A DNA stretch of 58,369 bases from Rubrivivax sp. (GCA_016789865.1 JAEUPC010000138.1:1-58369); one strand, 5' to 3'. Positions 35,570 to 45,419 are shown, counted from the first letter of the stretch. Notes: generated by a model not told the origin, from the letters alone. Program-made: numbers and translations.

Positions 35570-35610
35570 CCCGGTCGCCGTCTCGTAAAGCGGCGCCGGG
35601 TTTTTTTTTT
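35570..35610 (+). terminator. Intrinsic terminator in the metX leader
   Basis: CCCGGTCGCCG (35570-35580) pairs with CGGCGCCGGG (35591-35600) with a single bulged T, and ten T residues follow at 35601-35610. It lies between the riboswitch and the metX start. CGGCGC at 35591-35596 can instead pair with GCGCCG at 35512-35517, which overlaps the 5' side of P1, so P1 formation and antitermination exclude each other. SAM-bound RNA would therefore favour termination. Confidence 0.88.
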
Positions 35611-35627
35611 CCCCACCGCCACTCGCG

Positions 35628-36770
<1,143 letters not shown>

Positions 36771-36789
36771 GGCGAGCCCGGGCCCCGCC

Positions 36790-37374
36790 ATGTCCGAACG
36801 CGCCGACCTCGAGATCATCGCCGGCCTCGTGCCCGCGGGCAGCCGCGTGCTCGACCTGGGCTGCGGCAACGGCGAGGTGCTGGCGCACCTGATGCGCACG
36901 CGCGGCTGCACCGGCTACGGCATCGAGTTGGCCGACACGAACGTGCACGCCGCGCTGAAGAACGGCATCGACGTCATCCAGCTCAACCTCGAAGAAGGCC
37001 TGCAGCTGTTCGACGACCGCAGCTTCGATGTCGTGCTGCAGCTCGATACCCTGCAGCACCTGCGCAACACCGAGCGCATGCTGCGCGAAACGGCGCGCGT
37101 GGGCCGCATCGGCATTGTCAGCTTCCCGAACTTCGCGCATTGGCCCAACCGGCTGCGCGTGGCCAGCGGCCGCATGCCGGTGACCAAGGCGCTGCCGTAC
37201 CAGTGGTACGACACGCCGAACATCCGCGTGGGCACCTTCGCTGATTTCGAGGTCCTGGCGCGCAAGTGCGGGCTGGCGGTCACCGACTGCTTCGGGCTGC
37301 ACCGGGGCCGCGTGGTGCGTCGCTGGCCCAACTGGGCGGCCAGCGTCGCGGTGTTCCGCTTCGAGCAGGTTTGA
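36790..37374 (+). CDS. metW: Methionine biosynthesis protein MetW
   Basis: The 194-residue product is a class I methyltransferase-fold protein with the SAM motif VLDLGCGNGEVLAHLM and the MetW-specific parts GYGIELADTNV, NLEEGLQLFDDRSFDVV, LPYQWYDTPNIRVGTFADFE and a short C-terminus. MetW is always found beside metX in proteobacteria and is required for or enhances MetX activity. It is 19 bases after metX and very likely co-transcribed under the same riboswitch. Confidence 0.96.
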   Translation: MSERADLEIIAGLVPAGSRVLDLGCGNGEVLAHLMRTRGCTGYGIELADTNVHAALKNGIDVIQLNLEEGLQLFDDRSFDVVLQLDTLQHLRNTERMLRETARVGRIGIVSFPNFAHWPNRLRVASGRMPVTKALPYQWYDTPNIRVGTFADFEVLARKCGLAVTDCFGLHRGRVVRRWPNWAASVAVFRFEQV

Positions 37375-37379
37375 GCGGC

Positions 37380-38288
37380 ATGAATGCGCCCGCGGCGGCA
37401 CCGGCGGCGCAATGGCCGGCGCTGCAAGCGGCCATGGCCCGCGACGAAGGCGCGCGGGTGCCGTTCGCGTGCCGCGGGCATGTGGTGGGTTCGGTGGCCA
37501 GGGCGCACCTGCCGCTGCTGCGCGAACTGGCGCCGTGGCTGCGAACGAGCGACGAAGCCGTGGTCTGCGATGCCGCAGGCGCCGCTGACGAAGCGAAGTG
37601 GGCCGCGCTGCATGCACGGCTGCGCGGCGCCGGCGCCATCGTCGCCTGGCGCGACGAGCTTTTCCCGCTGTTCGACCCCGCGACGCTGCAGCCGCTGATG
37701 AACATCGAGCGCGCCGCCGCCCGCTTCTGGGGCACGCTGACGCTGGGCGCGCACGCCAACGGCTTCGTCCGCGATGCCGCCGGGCGGCCGAGCCACTTGT
37801 GGATCGCGCGCCGCTCGCCGACGAAGGCCACCGATCCGAACCGGCTGGACAACCTCATCGGCGGTGGCGTACCGGCCGGGCAGACGCCGCACGAGGCGCT
37901 GCTGCGCGAGGGTTTCGAGGAGGCCGGTCTCGCCCCCGCGCAGACGGCCACCGCCGTGCCCACCGGCGTGCTGGCGCTGGAGCGCGACATTCCCGAGGGC
38001 TATCAGCAGGAGTGGCTGTACGCCTTCGATCTCGAACTGCCCGGCGGGACCGAGCCTCGCAACCAGGACGGCGAGGTGGCCGAGTTCCGGCTGTTGCCGG
38101 TGGACGAGGTGGCCGACATCGTCGCGCGCACCGAGGCCCTGACCACCGACGCGGCGCTGGTGACGATCGACTTCCTTGTGCGCCACGGCCTGCTCGGCCG
38201 TTTCGGCGCGGGCGGGGTGGCCGCGTTGCAGCGCCGCGTCGACGCCAGGCGCGTGCGGCTTGGGCCGGCGGGGCCGGGCGGCAGCTGA
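37380..38288 (+). CDS. Nudix hydrolase with DUF4743-type N-terminal domain
   Basis: The 302-residue product starts at ATG 37380, five bases after metW. The N-terminal part (residues 1-110) resembles the DUF4743 domain, with VPFACRGHVVGSVARAHLPLL, and is followed by HLWIARRSPTKATDPNRLDNLIGGGVPAGQ. The Nudix box reads GGVPAGQTPHEALLREGFEEAGL in two pieces: all of REGFEEAGL is kept, but the first box glutamate is replaced by Gln. Family members hydrolyse nucleoside diphosphate derivatives, some damaged thiamine diphosphates. Operon position suggests read-through from the met genes. Confidence 0.87.
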   Translation: MNAPAAAPAAQWPALQAAMARDEGARVPFACRGHVVGSVARAHLPLLRELAPWLRTSDEAVVCDAAGAADEAKWAALHARLRGAGAIVAWRDELFPLFDPATLQPLMNIERAAARFWGTLTLGAHANGFVRDAAGRPSHLWIARRSPTKATDPNRLDNLIGGGVPAGQTPHEALLREGFEEAGLAPAQTATAVPTGVLALERDIPEGYQQEWLYAFDLELPGGTEPRNQDGEVAEFRLLPVDEVADIVARTEALTTDAALVTIDFLVRHGLLGRFGAGGVAALQRRVDARRVRLGPAGPGGS

Positions 38289-38450
38289 CCTCCCTCGGCC
38301 GCTTCTCGGTCGCGCGCAACCCAGCCAGCGGGCCCGGAGGAACCGGGCTGCCTCGGGCCGGGCGCGCGCGGGGGAAAACCCGGATGAACTTCGGCCAGGG
38401 GCAGCGGGATATTCCACCGTTACCCCTCCACCGCAACGGGAGTCCCCCCG

Positions 38451-39584
38451 ATGACCCAATCAGCTGCCCAGGCGCCCCGCCGCCGCTTCCTTCGTTCCGC
38501 CACCGCCGGTGCCATGGGCGCCGGGGCGCTGGTGGCGCCGATGATCTCGGTGGCTCAGTCGCCCGTGGTCCTCAAGATGCAGGGCTCGTGGGGCGCCAAG
38601 GACATCTTCAACGAGATGGCCGAGGAATACGTCAAGCGCGTCAACGAGATGGCCGGCGGCCGGCTGCGCATCGACTACCTGGTGGCCGGTGCGGTGGTCA
38701 AGCCGTTCGAGGTGATGGACGCGGTGAGCAAGGGCGTGCTCGACGCCGGCCACACGGTGCCGGTGTACTGGTACGGCAAGAGCAAGGTGGCGTCGCTGTT
38801 CGGCTCCGGCCCCATCAACGGCTGCGACGCCCCGCAGACGCTGGCCTGGATCTACCGCGGCGGCGGCCTGGCGCTGTACAACGAGCTGCTGCAAAAGCTC
38901 AACCTGAATGTGGTGGGCTTCTTCGCCATGCCGATGCCCACGCAGCCGCTGGGCTGGTTCAAGAAGCCCATCAAGGATGCCAAGGAACTGCAGGGCCTGA
39001 AGTACCGCACGGTGGGGCTGGCCGCGGATCTGTTTCAGCAGATGGGCGCCAAGGTCACGCAGCTGCCCGGTGGCGAAATCATCCCGGCGCTGGAGAAGGG
39101 CGTCATCGATGCCTTCGAGTTCAACAATCCGACCTCGGACATGCGCTTCGGCGCCCAGGACGTGATCAAGAACTACATGATGGGCAGCTACCACCAGGCG
39201 ATGGAGTTCTTCGAGATCAGCTTCAACAAGACCAAGTGGGCGGCGCTGCCCAAGGACCTGCAGGCCATCCTGCAATACGGCGTGGAAGCGGCCAACTCCT
39301 CCAACTGGTGGACGGCCATGGACAACTACTCGCGCGATCTGCAAGAGCTGATGGGCAAGCACAAGGTCAATGTGCTGCGCACGCCCAAGGCGGTGTTCGT
39401 CGAGCAGCTCAAGGCCTGGGACGTGCTGACCAAGAAGCTCAGCGACGAGGATCCGTTCTTCAAGAGGGTGGTCGAGTCGCAGATGGCGTGGGCCAAGCGC
39501 GTGGCGTACTACATGTTCGTCAATGAAGCGGACTACGCGCTCGGCTACGAGCATGTGCACAAGGTGAAGCTGCCTACCGCTTGA
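38451..39584 (+). CDS. TRAP transporter substrate-binding protein (DctP family)
   Basis: The 377-residue product has a twin-arginine signal (RRRFLRSATAGAMGAGALV) and the DctP fold: DIFNEMAEEYVKRVNEMAGGRL, GVLDAGHTVPVYWYGK, KYRTVGLAADLFQQMGAKV and EKGVIDAFEFNNPTSD. The last motifs resemble the alpha-keto-acid/lactate-binding TakP-like and mannitol/chloroaromatic-type members, so a small organic acid is likely; the ligand is not proven. Permease genes follow after a terminator. The arginine that binds the substrate carboxylate is expected in GLKYRTVG. Confidence 0.93.
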   Translation: MTQSAAQAPRRRFLRSATAGAMGAGALVAPMISVAQSPVVLKMQGSWGAKDIFNEMAEEYVKRVNEMAGGRLRIDYLVAGAVVKPFEVMDAVSKGVLDAGHTVPVYWYGKSKVASLFGSGPINGCDAPQTLAWIYRGGGLALYNELLQKLNLNVVGFFAMPMPTQPLGWFKKPIKDAKELQGLKYRTVGLAADLFQQMGAKVTQLPGGEIIPALEKGVIDAFEFNNPTSDMRFGAQDVIKNYMMGSYHQAMEFFEISFNKTKWAALPKDLQAILQYGVEAANSSNWWTAMDNYSRDLQELMGKHKVNVLRTPKAVFVEQLKAWDVLTKKLSDEDPFFKRVVESQMAWAKRVAYYMFVNEADYALGYEHVHKVKLPTA

Positions 39585-39616
39585 TTGATGCGCGGCCGGC
39601 TTGGCCGGGCGTGTGG

Positions 39617-39643
39617 AAGGGGCGGCCGGGTCCGCCCCTTTTT
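39617..39643 (+). terminator. Intrinsic terminator between TRAP binding-protein and permease genes
   Basis: AAGGGGCGG (39617-39625) pairs with CCGCCCCTT (39632-39640) across a CCGGGT loop, and the Ts continue to 39643. It lies 32 bases after the dctP-type stop. It would let the binding protein be made in excess over the permeases, which is common in binding-protein transporters. Confidence 0.88.
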
Positions 39644-39694
39644 GATGCGCCGGGCCAGACAGCCTGCAGTTGACGCCGGCACCCGGAGGGCCTC

Positions 39695-40309
39695 GTGAAC
39701 AAGACCATCCTCGCCATCGACCAGCTCAGCAAGACGGTCGGGCACGCCTTCGCCTGGTGCATCGTGATCCTCACGCTGGGCACCTGCTACGAGGTCTTCG
39801 TGCGCTACGCGCTCAACGACCCCACGAGCTGGGCGTTCGACCTGAGCTACCTGATGTACGGCGCGGTGTTCTACATGGCCGGCGCCTACACGCTCTCGCG
39901 CGGCGGGCATGTGCGCGCCGACATGTTCTACCGCAAGTGGCCCGAGCGCACGCAGGCGACGGTCGAACTGGTGCTGTACGTGCTGTTCTTCTTTCCCGGC
40001 ATCCTGGCCCTGGTGATCGCCGGCGGCGAATACGGCTTCGAGTCGATGCGCATCCGCGAGTCCAGCGTCAACAGCCCGGCCGGCGTGCCGATCTGGCCGC
40101 TGAAGATGATGATCCAGTTCGGCGCAGGGCTGCTTGCGCTGCAGGGTCTGGCCGAGGTGCTGCGCTGCATCGTCTGTCTGCGCGAAGGCGCGTGGCCCGC
40201 CCGGCTGCACGACGTGGAGGAGTTGGAGCAGCAGCTCCTTGCGCAGCACAGCCGCAAGCCGCAGACGGCGTCGCCTCCCGGCGTCAATCCGGAAGGAGCG
40301 GCGCCATGA
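39695..40309 (+). CDS. TRAP transporter small permease (DctQ type)
   Basis: The 204-residue product has four membrane segments and the DctQ motif YEVFVRYALNDPTSWAFDLSYLMYG in the second. GTG 39695 is the start because GGAGGG lies just upstream and the family N-terminus follows. The cytoplasmic tail is Gln/Glu-rich. It pairs with the large permease in sodium-driven solute uptake. Its stop shares ATGA with the next gene. Confidence 0.9.
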   Translation: MNKTILAIDQLSKTVGHAFAWCIVILTLGTCYEVFVRYALNDPTSWAFDLSYLMYGAVFYMAGAYTLSRGGHVRADMFYRKWPERTQATVELVLYVLFFFPGILALVIAGGEYGFESMRIRESSVNSPAGVPIWPLKMMIQFGAGLLALQGLAEVLRCIVCLREGAWPARLHDVEELEQQLLAQHSRKPQTASPPGVNPEGAAP

Positions 40310-41652
40310 GCGACCCCGCCATCGCCCTGGTGATGCTGGGCATCCTCGTCTTCGTCATCTGCATCGGCTTTCCGGTCGCCTTCACGCTGATGGCGCTGGG
40401 GGTGGGCTTCGGCTACTACGCCTACTTCCAGGCCGGACAGGCCTTCTTCGACAGCCGCGTCTTCTACCTGCTGACGCAGAATACCTTCACGGTGCTGAAC
40501 AACGACGCGCTGGTGTCGATTCCGTTGTTCCTGCTGATGGGCTACCTGGTCGAGCGCGCCAACATCCTCGACAACCTGTTCAAGAGCCTGCAGATCGCGC
40601 TCAAGCACATCCCCGGTTCGCTGGCGGTGGCCACGCTGGCCACCTGCGCGCTGTTCGCCACGGCCACCGGCATCGTCGGCGCGGTGGTCACGCTGATGGG
40701 GCTGCTGGCGCTGCCGCAGATGATGAAGGCCGGCTACGACTCGCGCCTGGCCACGGGCGTGATCTGCGCCGGCGGCTGCCTGGGCATCCTGATCCCGCCT
40801 TCCATCATGCTCATCGTCTACGGCGCGATGGCCGGGCTGTCGGTGGTCAAGCTGTACGCGGCAGCGTTCCTGCCCGGCTTCTTCCTCGCCGGCATGTACA
40901 TCGCCTACGTCATCGTGCTGGCCATCCTCAAGCCCGAGCGCGCGCCGCGCCTGCCCAAGGACGAAGGCAACGTGCCTTTCATCGAAGTGGTGTTGATGCT
41001 GCTGAAGTCGTTCGTGCCGCTGGCGCTGCTCATCCTGTCGGTGCTGGGGGCGATCATGTTCGGCATCGCCACGCCCACCGAGGCGGCCGCCGTGGGCGCC
41101 TTCGGCGCCGCCGTGCTGGCCGCCGCCTACCGCTCGCTCACCTGGCAGGGCCTGCGCGAGTCGGTGTTTCTCACCGCACGCACCTCGGCCATGGTGTGCT
41201 GGCTGTTCGTCGGCTCGGCCACCTTCGCGTCGATCTTCGCCTACCTCGGGGGCAACCAGATCATCAAGGAATTTGTCCTGGCGATGAATCTGAACCCGAT
41301 CACCTTCATGCTGCTGGCGCAGGTCATCATCTTCCTGCTCGGCTGGCCGCTGGAGTGGACCGAGATCATCATCATCTTCGTGCCGATCTTCCTGCCGATG
41401 CTGTCGCACTTCGGCATCGACCCGGTGCTGTTCGGCGTGCTGGTGGCGCTGAACCTGCAGACGGCGTTCCTGTCGCCACCGATGGCGATGAGCGCGTATT
41501 ACTTGAAGGGCGTCAGTCCGCCCTCGGTGCTGTTGACGCAGATCTTCAGCGGCTGCATGCCGTTCGTCTACGTGGTGCTGGTGACGATGCTCGCCGTGTA
41601 CATCTTCCCTGGCCTGGCGATGTGGCTGCCCAACACCTTGTACGGCCGCTGA
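40306..41652 (+). CDS. TRAP transporter large permease (DctM type)
   Basis: The 448-residue product has about 12 membrane segments with DctM motifs: GIPVAF-like IGFPVAFTLMALG at the start, DALVSIPLFLLMGYLVERANI, GGCLGILIPPSIMLIVYG and TPTEAAAVGAFGA. The C-terminal half contains LNLQTAFLSPPMAMSAYYLKGV as expected for the sodium and substrate site region. The ATG at 40306 overlaps the DctQ stop, giving tight coupling. Confidence 0.94.
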   Translation: MSDPAIALVMLGILVFVICIGFPVAFTLMALGVGFGYYAYFQAGQAFFDSRVFYLLTQNTFTVLNNDALVSIPLFLLMGYLVERANILDNLFKSLQIALKHIPGSLAVATLATCALFATATGIVGAVVTLMGLLALPQMMKAGYDSRLATGVICAGGCLGILIPPSIMLIVYGAMAGLSVVKLYAAAFLPGFFLAGMYIAYVIVLAILKPERAPRLPKDEGNVPFIEVVLMLLKSFVPLALLILSVLGAIMFGIATPTEAAAVGAFGAAVLAAAYRSLTWQGLRESVFLTARTSAMVCWLFVGSATFASIFAYLGGNQIIKEFVLAMNLNPITFMLLAQVIIFLLGWPLEWTEIIIIFVPIFLPMLSHFGIDPVLFGVLVALNLQTAFLSPPMAMSAYYLKGVSPPSVLLTQIFSGCMPFVYVVLVTMLAVYIFPGLAMWLPNTLYGR

Positions 41653-41677
41653 GGTTCGCGGGGCCTGACGCCGCGGC

Positions 41678-43015
41678 GTGATGGATCCGAACGCATTGCA
41701 CGGCATGGGCGCCGCTGAGGCGGCGCGCGCCATTGCCGCCGGGCAGATCAGCTCCGAGCAGCTGGTGCAGGCCTGCCTGGAGCGCATCCGCGCCGTCGAG
41801 CCGGCCGTCCAGGCCTGGCAGTTCCTCGACGAAGCCCATGCGCTGGCCCAGGCGCGCGCACGCGATGCCGACCGCGCCGAGGGCCGTGCCATCGGGCCGC
41901 TGCACGGCGTGCCGGTGGGCCTGAAGGACATCATCGACACGGCCGACATGCCCACCGAGGACGGCACGCCGCTGCACGCCGGCCGCACCCCCGACCGTGA
42001 CGCGGGCGTGGTGGCCGCGCTGCGCGCCGCCGGGGCGGTGATCATGGGCAAGACCGTGACCACCGAACTGGCCACCTACAGCCCGGGCAAGACGCGCAAC
42101 CCGCACGACACCTCGCGCACGCCGGGCGGCTCGTCATCGGGCTCGGCCGCCGCCGTGGCCGCCGGCATGGTGCCGCTGGCCATCGGCACGCAGACCAACG
42201 GTTCGGTGATCCGGCCGGCGGCCTTCTGCGGCGTCTACGGTTTCAAGCCGAGCTTCGGCTTGATCCCGCGGCACGGCATCCTGAAGGTCTCGCGCACGCT
42301 GGACAGCGCGGGCGTCTTCGCGCGCTCGCTGGAGGACATCGCGCTGGTGGCCGAGCCGCTGGTCGGCCACGACGAGCGCGACCCCGACACGCAGCCGCGG
42401 GCGCGCCCGCCGCTGTGCGAGACGCTGCGCTCCGCGCCGCCGCTGCCGCCGCGCTTCGGATTCGTGAAGACGCCGATCTGGGATCGTGCCGATGCCTCCA
42501 CGCGCGAGGCCTTTGCCGAGCTGGTGCACACGCTCGGCGCCCACTGCGAAGAGCTCGAGCTGCCCGCCTCATGGGCCGAAGCCTGGGATTGGCAGCGCAC
42601 GATCATGGAAGCCGAGATGGCCTTCAACCTCGACGCGGAGTGGACGCGCGGCAGGGCTCGGATGTCCGCACCGCTGCAGGCGCAGCTCGAGCGCGGCCGC
42701 GGCGTTCCGGCGCTGGCCTATCAGCAGGCGGTGGCACGCATCCCGCGGCTGCTGGAGGCCTTTGGCGAGTGGTTCGCCAACTTCGACGCGTTGGTGACGC
42801 CCGCCACGCCCGGCGAAGCTCCGGCGGCCGAGACCACCGGCGACCCGTCCTTCTGCACCCTGTGGAGCCTGTGCGGCTTGCCGGCGCTGAACCTGCCGCT
42901 GATGACGGGCCCGAGCGGCCTGCCCCTCGGCGTGCAACTGGTGGGCGAGCGCATGCGAGATGCGCGCCTGCTGCGCAGCGCCCGCTGGCTGCAGGAGCAG
43001 GTCCTGCCGTCCTGA
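41678..43015 (+). CDS. Amidase signature family enzyme
   Basis: The 445-residue product carries the amidase Ser-cisSer-Lys triad: Lys in PVGLKDIIDT (about 83), cis-Ser in TPGGSSSGSAAAVAAG (about 153-154) and the nucleophile Ser in GTQTNGSVIRPA (about 176). It hydrolyses an amide; candidate substrates include the solute brought in by the TRAP system, since the gene follows the large permease by 25 bases, but this is inference. GTG 41678 or ATG 41681 may be used. Confidence 0.92.
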   Translation: MMDPNALHGMGAAEAARAIAAGQISSEQLVQACLERIRAVEPAVQAWQFLDEAHALAQARARDADRAEGRAIGPLHGVPVGLKDIIDTADMPTEDGTPLHAGRTPDRDAGVVAALRAAGAVIMGKTVTTELATYSPGKTRNPHDTSRTPGGSSSGSAAAVAAGMVPLAIGTQTNGSVIRPAAFCGVYGFKPSFGLIPRHGILKVSRTLDSAGVFARSLEDIALVAEPLVGHDERDPDTQPRARPPLCETLRSAPPLPPRFGFVKTPIWDRADASTREAFAELVHTLGAHCEELELPASWAEAWDWQRTIMEAEMAFNLDAEWTRGRARMSAPLQAQLERGRGVPALAYQQAVARIPRLLEAFGEWFANFDALVTPATPGEAPAAETTGDPSFCTLWSLCGLPALNLPLMTGPSGLPLGVQLVGERMRDARLLRSARWLQEQVLPS

Positions 43016-43084
43016 TCGTCCCGATGCCGGCCGCCAACGTATCGAACCCGACTGACCGCATCACTGCCCACCGGAGCCCCCGCC

Positions 43085-43252
43085 ATGCCCGTTCGGATCT
43101 TCGCTGCCGTGGTTGCCGTGGCACTGATGCTCGGCTACCTGCTGCCGGTCGTCTTCAAGCTGAAGGAGGTGTCGCTGGGTGCGGTCATCACCATCGGCCT
43201 GGTGATGATGCTGCGCGACCTGTGGCAGTCGCTCACTGCCGCCGAACACTGA
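43085..43252 (+). CDS. Small two-helix membrane protein, unknown function
   Basis: A 55-residue frame starts MPVRIFAAVVAVALMLGYLLP and has a second hydrophobic stretch GAVITIGLVMMLRDLW. Both helices are plausible membrane segments separated by a short positively charged loop (FKLKE). Codon use matches the neighbours and the stop is followed by a CTGAA repeat. It lies 69 bases after the amidase gene. No family is recognised with confidence. Confidence 0.65.
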   Translation: MPVRIFAAVVAVALMLGYLLPVVFKLKEVSLGAVITIGLVMMLRDLWQSLTAAEH

Positions 43253-43273
43253 ACTGAACTGAACTGAATCGAA
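43249..43273. repeat. CTGAA microsatellite (four units plus a variant)
   Basis: Four perfect CTGAA units followed by TCGAA begin within the stop codon of the small membrane protein gene. The first unit contains the TGA stop. Gain or loss of units would not alter the protein because the stop precedes the run. Confidence 0.7.
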
Positions 43274-43320
43274 CGCCCGGGCGCCCGGTGCGGGGTGCGC
43301 CCTGGCGCGTCGGGCACGCC

Positions 43321-43839
43321 TCAGCTCTCGCGCGCCGCCACGGCGGCGGCCAGCGCGAACACCGAGTTCGGGGCGTTGGTGCGCAGCGGGAGCGCGGCGA
43401 GCGCCGGCGCGATCGCGCGGCGCCGCTGCTGCGGCACGATGATGGGGCCGCCGAGTTCACGCTGCTGCTCCACCAAGCTCGCCAGCGAAATGGCGGCCAT
43501 GTGCTGGCGCATCGCCTCCTCCAGCCGCAGCCACAGGCTGGCTGCCGCGGGCGTTCCCGGGCGCTGGTCGGCGGGGGCCTCGCGCTCGTCGACTGCAACG
43601 ACGATGTCGGCAACGCTGATCTCTTCGGCCGGCCGGCCGAGGCGGTAGCCCCCGCCCGGTCCGCGGCTGCTGTGCACGAGCCCGGCGCTGCGCAGGCCGC
43701 CGAACAGCTGCTCGAGGTAGGACAGCGACACGCGCTGCCGCTCGCAGATGGTGGCCAGGGCCACCGGGCCCGCGGCTTCGCGCAAGGCCAGATCGATCAT
43801 CGCATTGACGGCAAATCGGCCCTTGGTGCTGATGCGCAT
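43321..43839 (-). CDS. Rrf2 family transcriptional regulator without cluster cysteines
   Basis: The 172-residue product starts [21 protein letters not shown], almost the IscR start of beta-proteobacteria, with the winged helix continuing [21 protein letters not shown] and [21 protein letters not shown]. In IscR three cysteines for the 2Fe-2S cluster follow the phrase VDE; here the matching stretch ([13 protein letters not shown]) has none, and the only cysteine is in TICERQR. The protein should therefore not bind a cluster in the IscR way. No isc genes are present. It is divergent from the LysR gene. Confidence 0.9.
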   Translation of the reverse strand: MRISTKGRFAVNAMIDLALREAAGPVALATICERQRVSLSYLEQLFGGLRSAGLVHSSRGPGGGYRLGRPAEEISVADIVVAVDEREAPADQRPGTPAAASLWLRLEEAMRQHMAAISLASLVEQQRELGGPIIVPQQRRRAIAPALAALPLRTNAPNSVFALAAAVAARES

Positions 43840-43968
43840 GAACTTCTCCCATGGCGGCGCTTGACCGGCGCCGCAAGAAGGTTGAACGGAACGGGAACAA
43901 CCGGCGAGGGACGTCACTTCCTCCATGCGCAATCTAGGGTTATCGTGCCATCACGTAAATGCGAACTT

Positions 43969-43980
43969 TGAAGAACTTCA
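43969..43980. promoter_or_regulatory. Inverted repeat in the Rrf2/LysR divergent region
   Basis: TGAAG-AA-CTTCA lies 18 bases before the LysR-type start, in an intergenic region (43840-43998) with a more AT-rich part near 43930-43980. Such symmetry is a possible operator for either divergent regulator. There is no further support. Confidence 0.3.
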
Positions 43981-43998
43981 GTTCGGGAAAGACGCAGC

Positions 43999-44901
43999 AT
44001 GTTGAACCTCCGGCACCTGCACTACTTCTGGGTGGCCGCGCGCGCCGGGGGCGTGGTGCGCGCCGGCGAGCAGCTGCACACGACGCCGCAGACGCTGTCG
44101 GCGCAGATCAAGCTGCTGGAAGACCGCGTCGGCCGCAAGCTGTTCCGCAAGAGCGGGCGCCAGCTCGAGTTGACCGACGACGGCCGCGTGGCGCTGCGCT
44201 ACGCCGACGACATCTTCGGCCTGGCCGGCGAGCTGGAAGCGCAGCTGCGCGAGCGCCGCGCCGAAGGCCCGCGGGCACTGGAGCTGCGCGTCGGCGTGGC
44301 CGACTCGGTGGCCAAGTCGGTGGCCTACCGGCTGCTGGAGCCCGCGCTGCACCTGAACGAACCGGTGCGCCTGGTGTGCCACGAGTGGAAGTTCGCCGAC
44401 CTGCTGGCCGAGCTCGCGCTGCACCGGCTGGACCTGGTGATCGCCAACGAGCCGATCTCGCGCCGCGTCAGCGTGAAGGCCTTCAACCACGAACTGGGGC
44501 GCTCGCCGATGACCTTCTTCTGTGCCCCGGCACTGCGCAAGAAGTTGCGTGGCCCGTTCCCGGAGTGCCTGAACAACGCCCCGGTCCTGGCCCAGGGGGC
44601 GGGCACGGCGATCCGCCGGCAGTTCGATGCCTGGCTGGAGCGTCACCATCTCGCGCCGCGGATCGTCGGCGAGTTCGACGACAGCGCGCTGGTGAATGCC
44701 TTCGGCCGCGAGGGCCGCGGCGTGTTCATGGCCGCCAGCGTGCTGGAACAGGAGGTGCAGTCGACCAGCGGCGCCGAGATCATCGGTCGCAGCACCGAGC
44801 TGGAAGAGGAATTCTTCGCCATCACCGTGGAGCGGCGCATCCGCCACCCGGCCGTCGTCGCCATCACCGAGGCGGCGCGTTCGGAGTTGTTCGCCCGCTA
44901 G
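43999..44901 (+). CDS. LysR family regulator, NhaR-like
   Basis: The 300-residue product begins MLNLRHLHYFWVAARAGGV, the NhaR-type start, and has QLHTTPQTLSAQIKLLEDRVG as recognition helix region, then an effector-binding domain with LELRVGVADSVAKSVAYRLLEPAL. NhaR activates sodium/proton antiporter genes in E. coli, but homologues in other bacteria regulate other targets and no antiporter gene lies nearby. It is divergent from the Rrf2 gene. Confidence 0.92.
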   Translation: MLNLRHLHYFWVAARAGGVVRAGEQLHTTPQTLSAQIKLLEDRVGRKLFRKSGRQLELTDDGRVALRYADDIFGLAGELEAQLRERRAEGPRALELRVGVADSVAKSVAYRLLEPALHLNEPVRLVCHEWKFADLLAELALHRLDLVIANEPISRRVSVKAFNHELGRSPMTFFCAPALRKKLRGPFPECLNNAPVLAQGAGTAIRRQFDAWLERHHLAPRIVGEFDDSALVNAFGREGRGVFMAASVLEQEVQSTSGAEIIGRSTELEEEFFAITVERRIRHPAVVAITEAARSELFAR

Positions 44902-45113
44902 GTGTTGCCTGGGTATCGGTGCGCCGCAAGGGCCGGGCCCATGCCGCGGCAGCGCCTGGCCCGCAGCGCTGTCGGCGTGACGCGCATCACGCGGCTGCGC
45001 AGCGGGCCATGCGCATCGTCGGCCCGCCAGAGGATCACGGCAAGGTCCTCCGCGCCGCACACTGCGGTGCCAGGGCGCGCACCGCGCGCGGCCGATCACT
45101 CCGCGGGGGCCAG

Positions 45114-45359
45114 ATGCTCGAGCGCCTGTTCGATATTCCCGTCAACGAACGCCGCCTGGCGGGCTGGGTGGCTGCCTCGCCGCCCGGTGTCGAGCCGCGC
45201 AACGAGCGGCCGGCCGAACGCCGCCGTGGGGGTGCCGACCTGCTGGTGCAGCTGCGGCAGGCGCATCGCGCCGATGCCAGCCTGCTCAAGCTCGTCGTCT
45301 GCGTCGCCGTCGCCACGCTGGCACTGGCGCTGGCCACAAGCGTGGCCGGCCGGCCCTGA
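45114..45359 (+). CDS. Possible small protein with C-terminal membrane helix
   Basis: An 81-residue frame starts MLERLFDIPVNERRLAGW, with a GGGG stretch 5 bases upstream. A charged middle part (PRNERPAERRRGGADLLVQL) is followed by one hydrophobic helix KLVVCVAVATLALALATSVAG at the end. Third-position G/C bias is normal. No family was recognised, and an unused frame cannot be excluded. Confidence 0.4.
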   Translation: MLERLFDIPVNERRLAGWVAASPPGVEPRNERPAERRRGGADLLVQLRQAHRADASLLKLVVCVAVATLALALATSVAGRP

Positions 45360-45419
45360 GGGGCAGCCCCCCAGGCTCCGAAGGCGAAACATGCGGCCCG
45401 GCCGGTGGGGCCGGGCACC

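Noticed and set aside
44902-45113. Open frame upstream of the possible small membrane protein
   Set aside because: Its translation is Arg/Ala/Ser-rich without a ribosome binding site or any domain.
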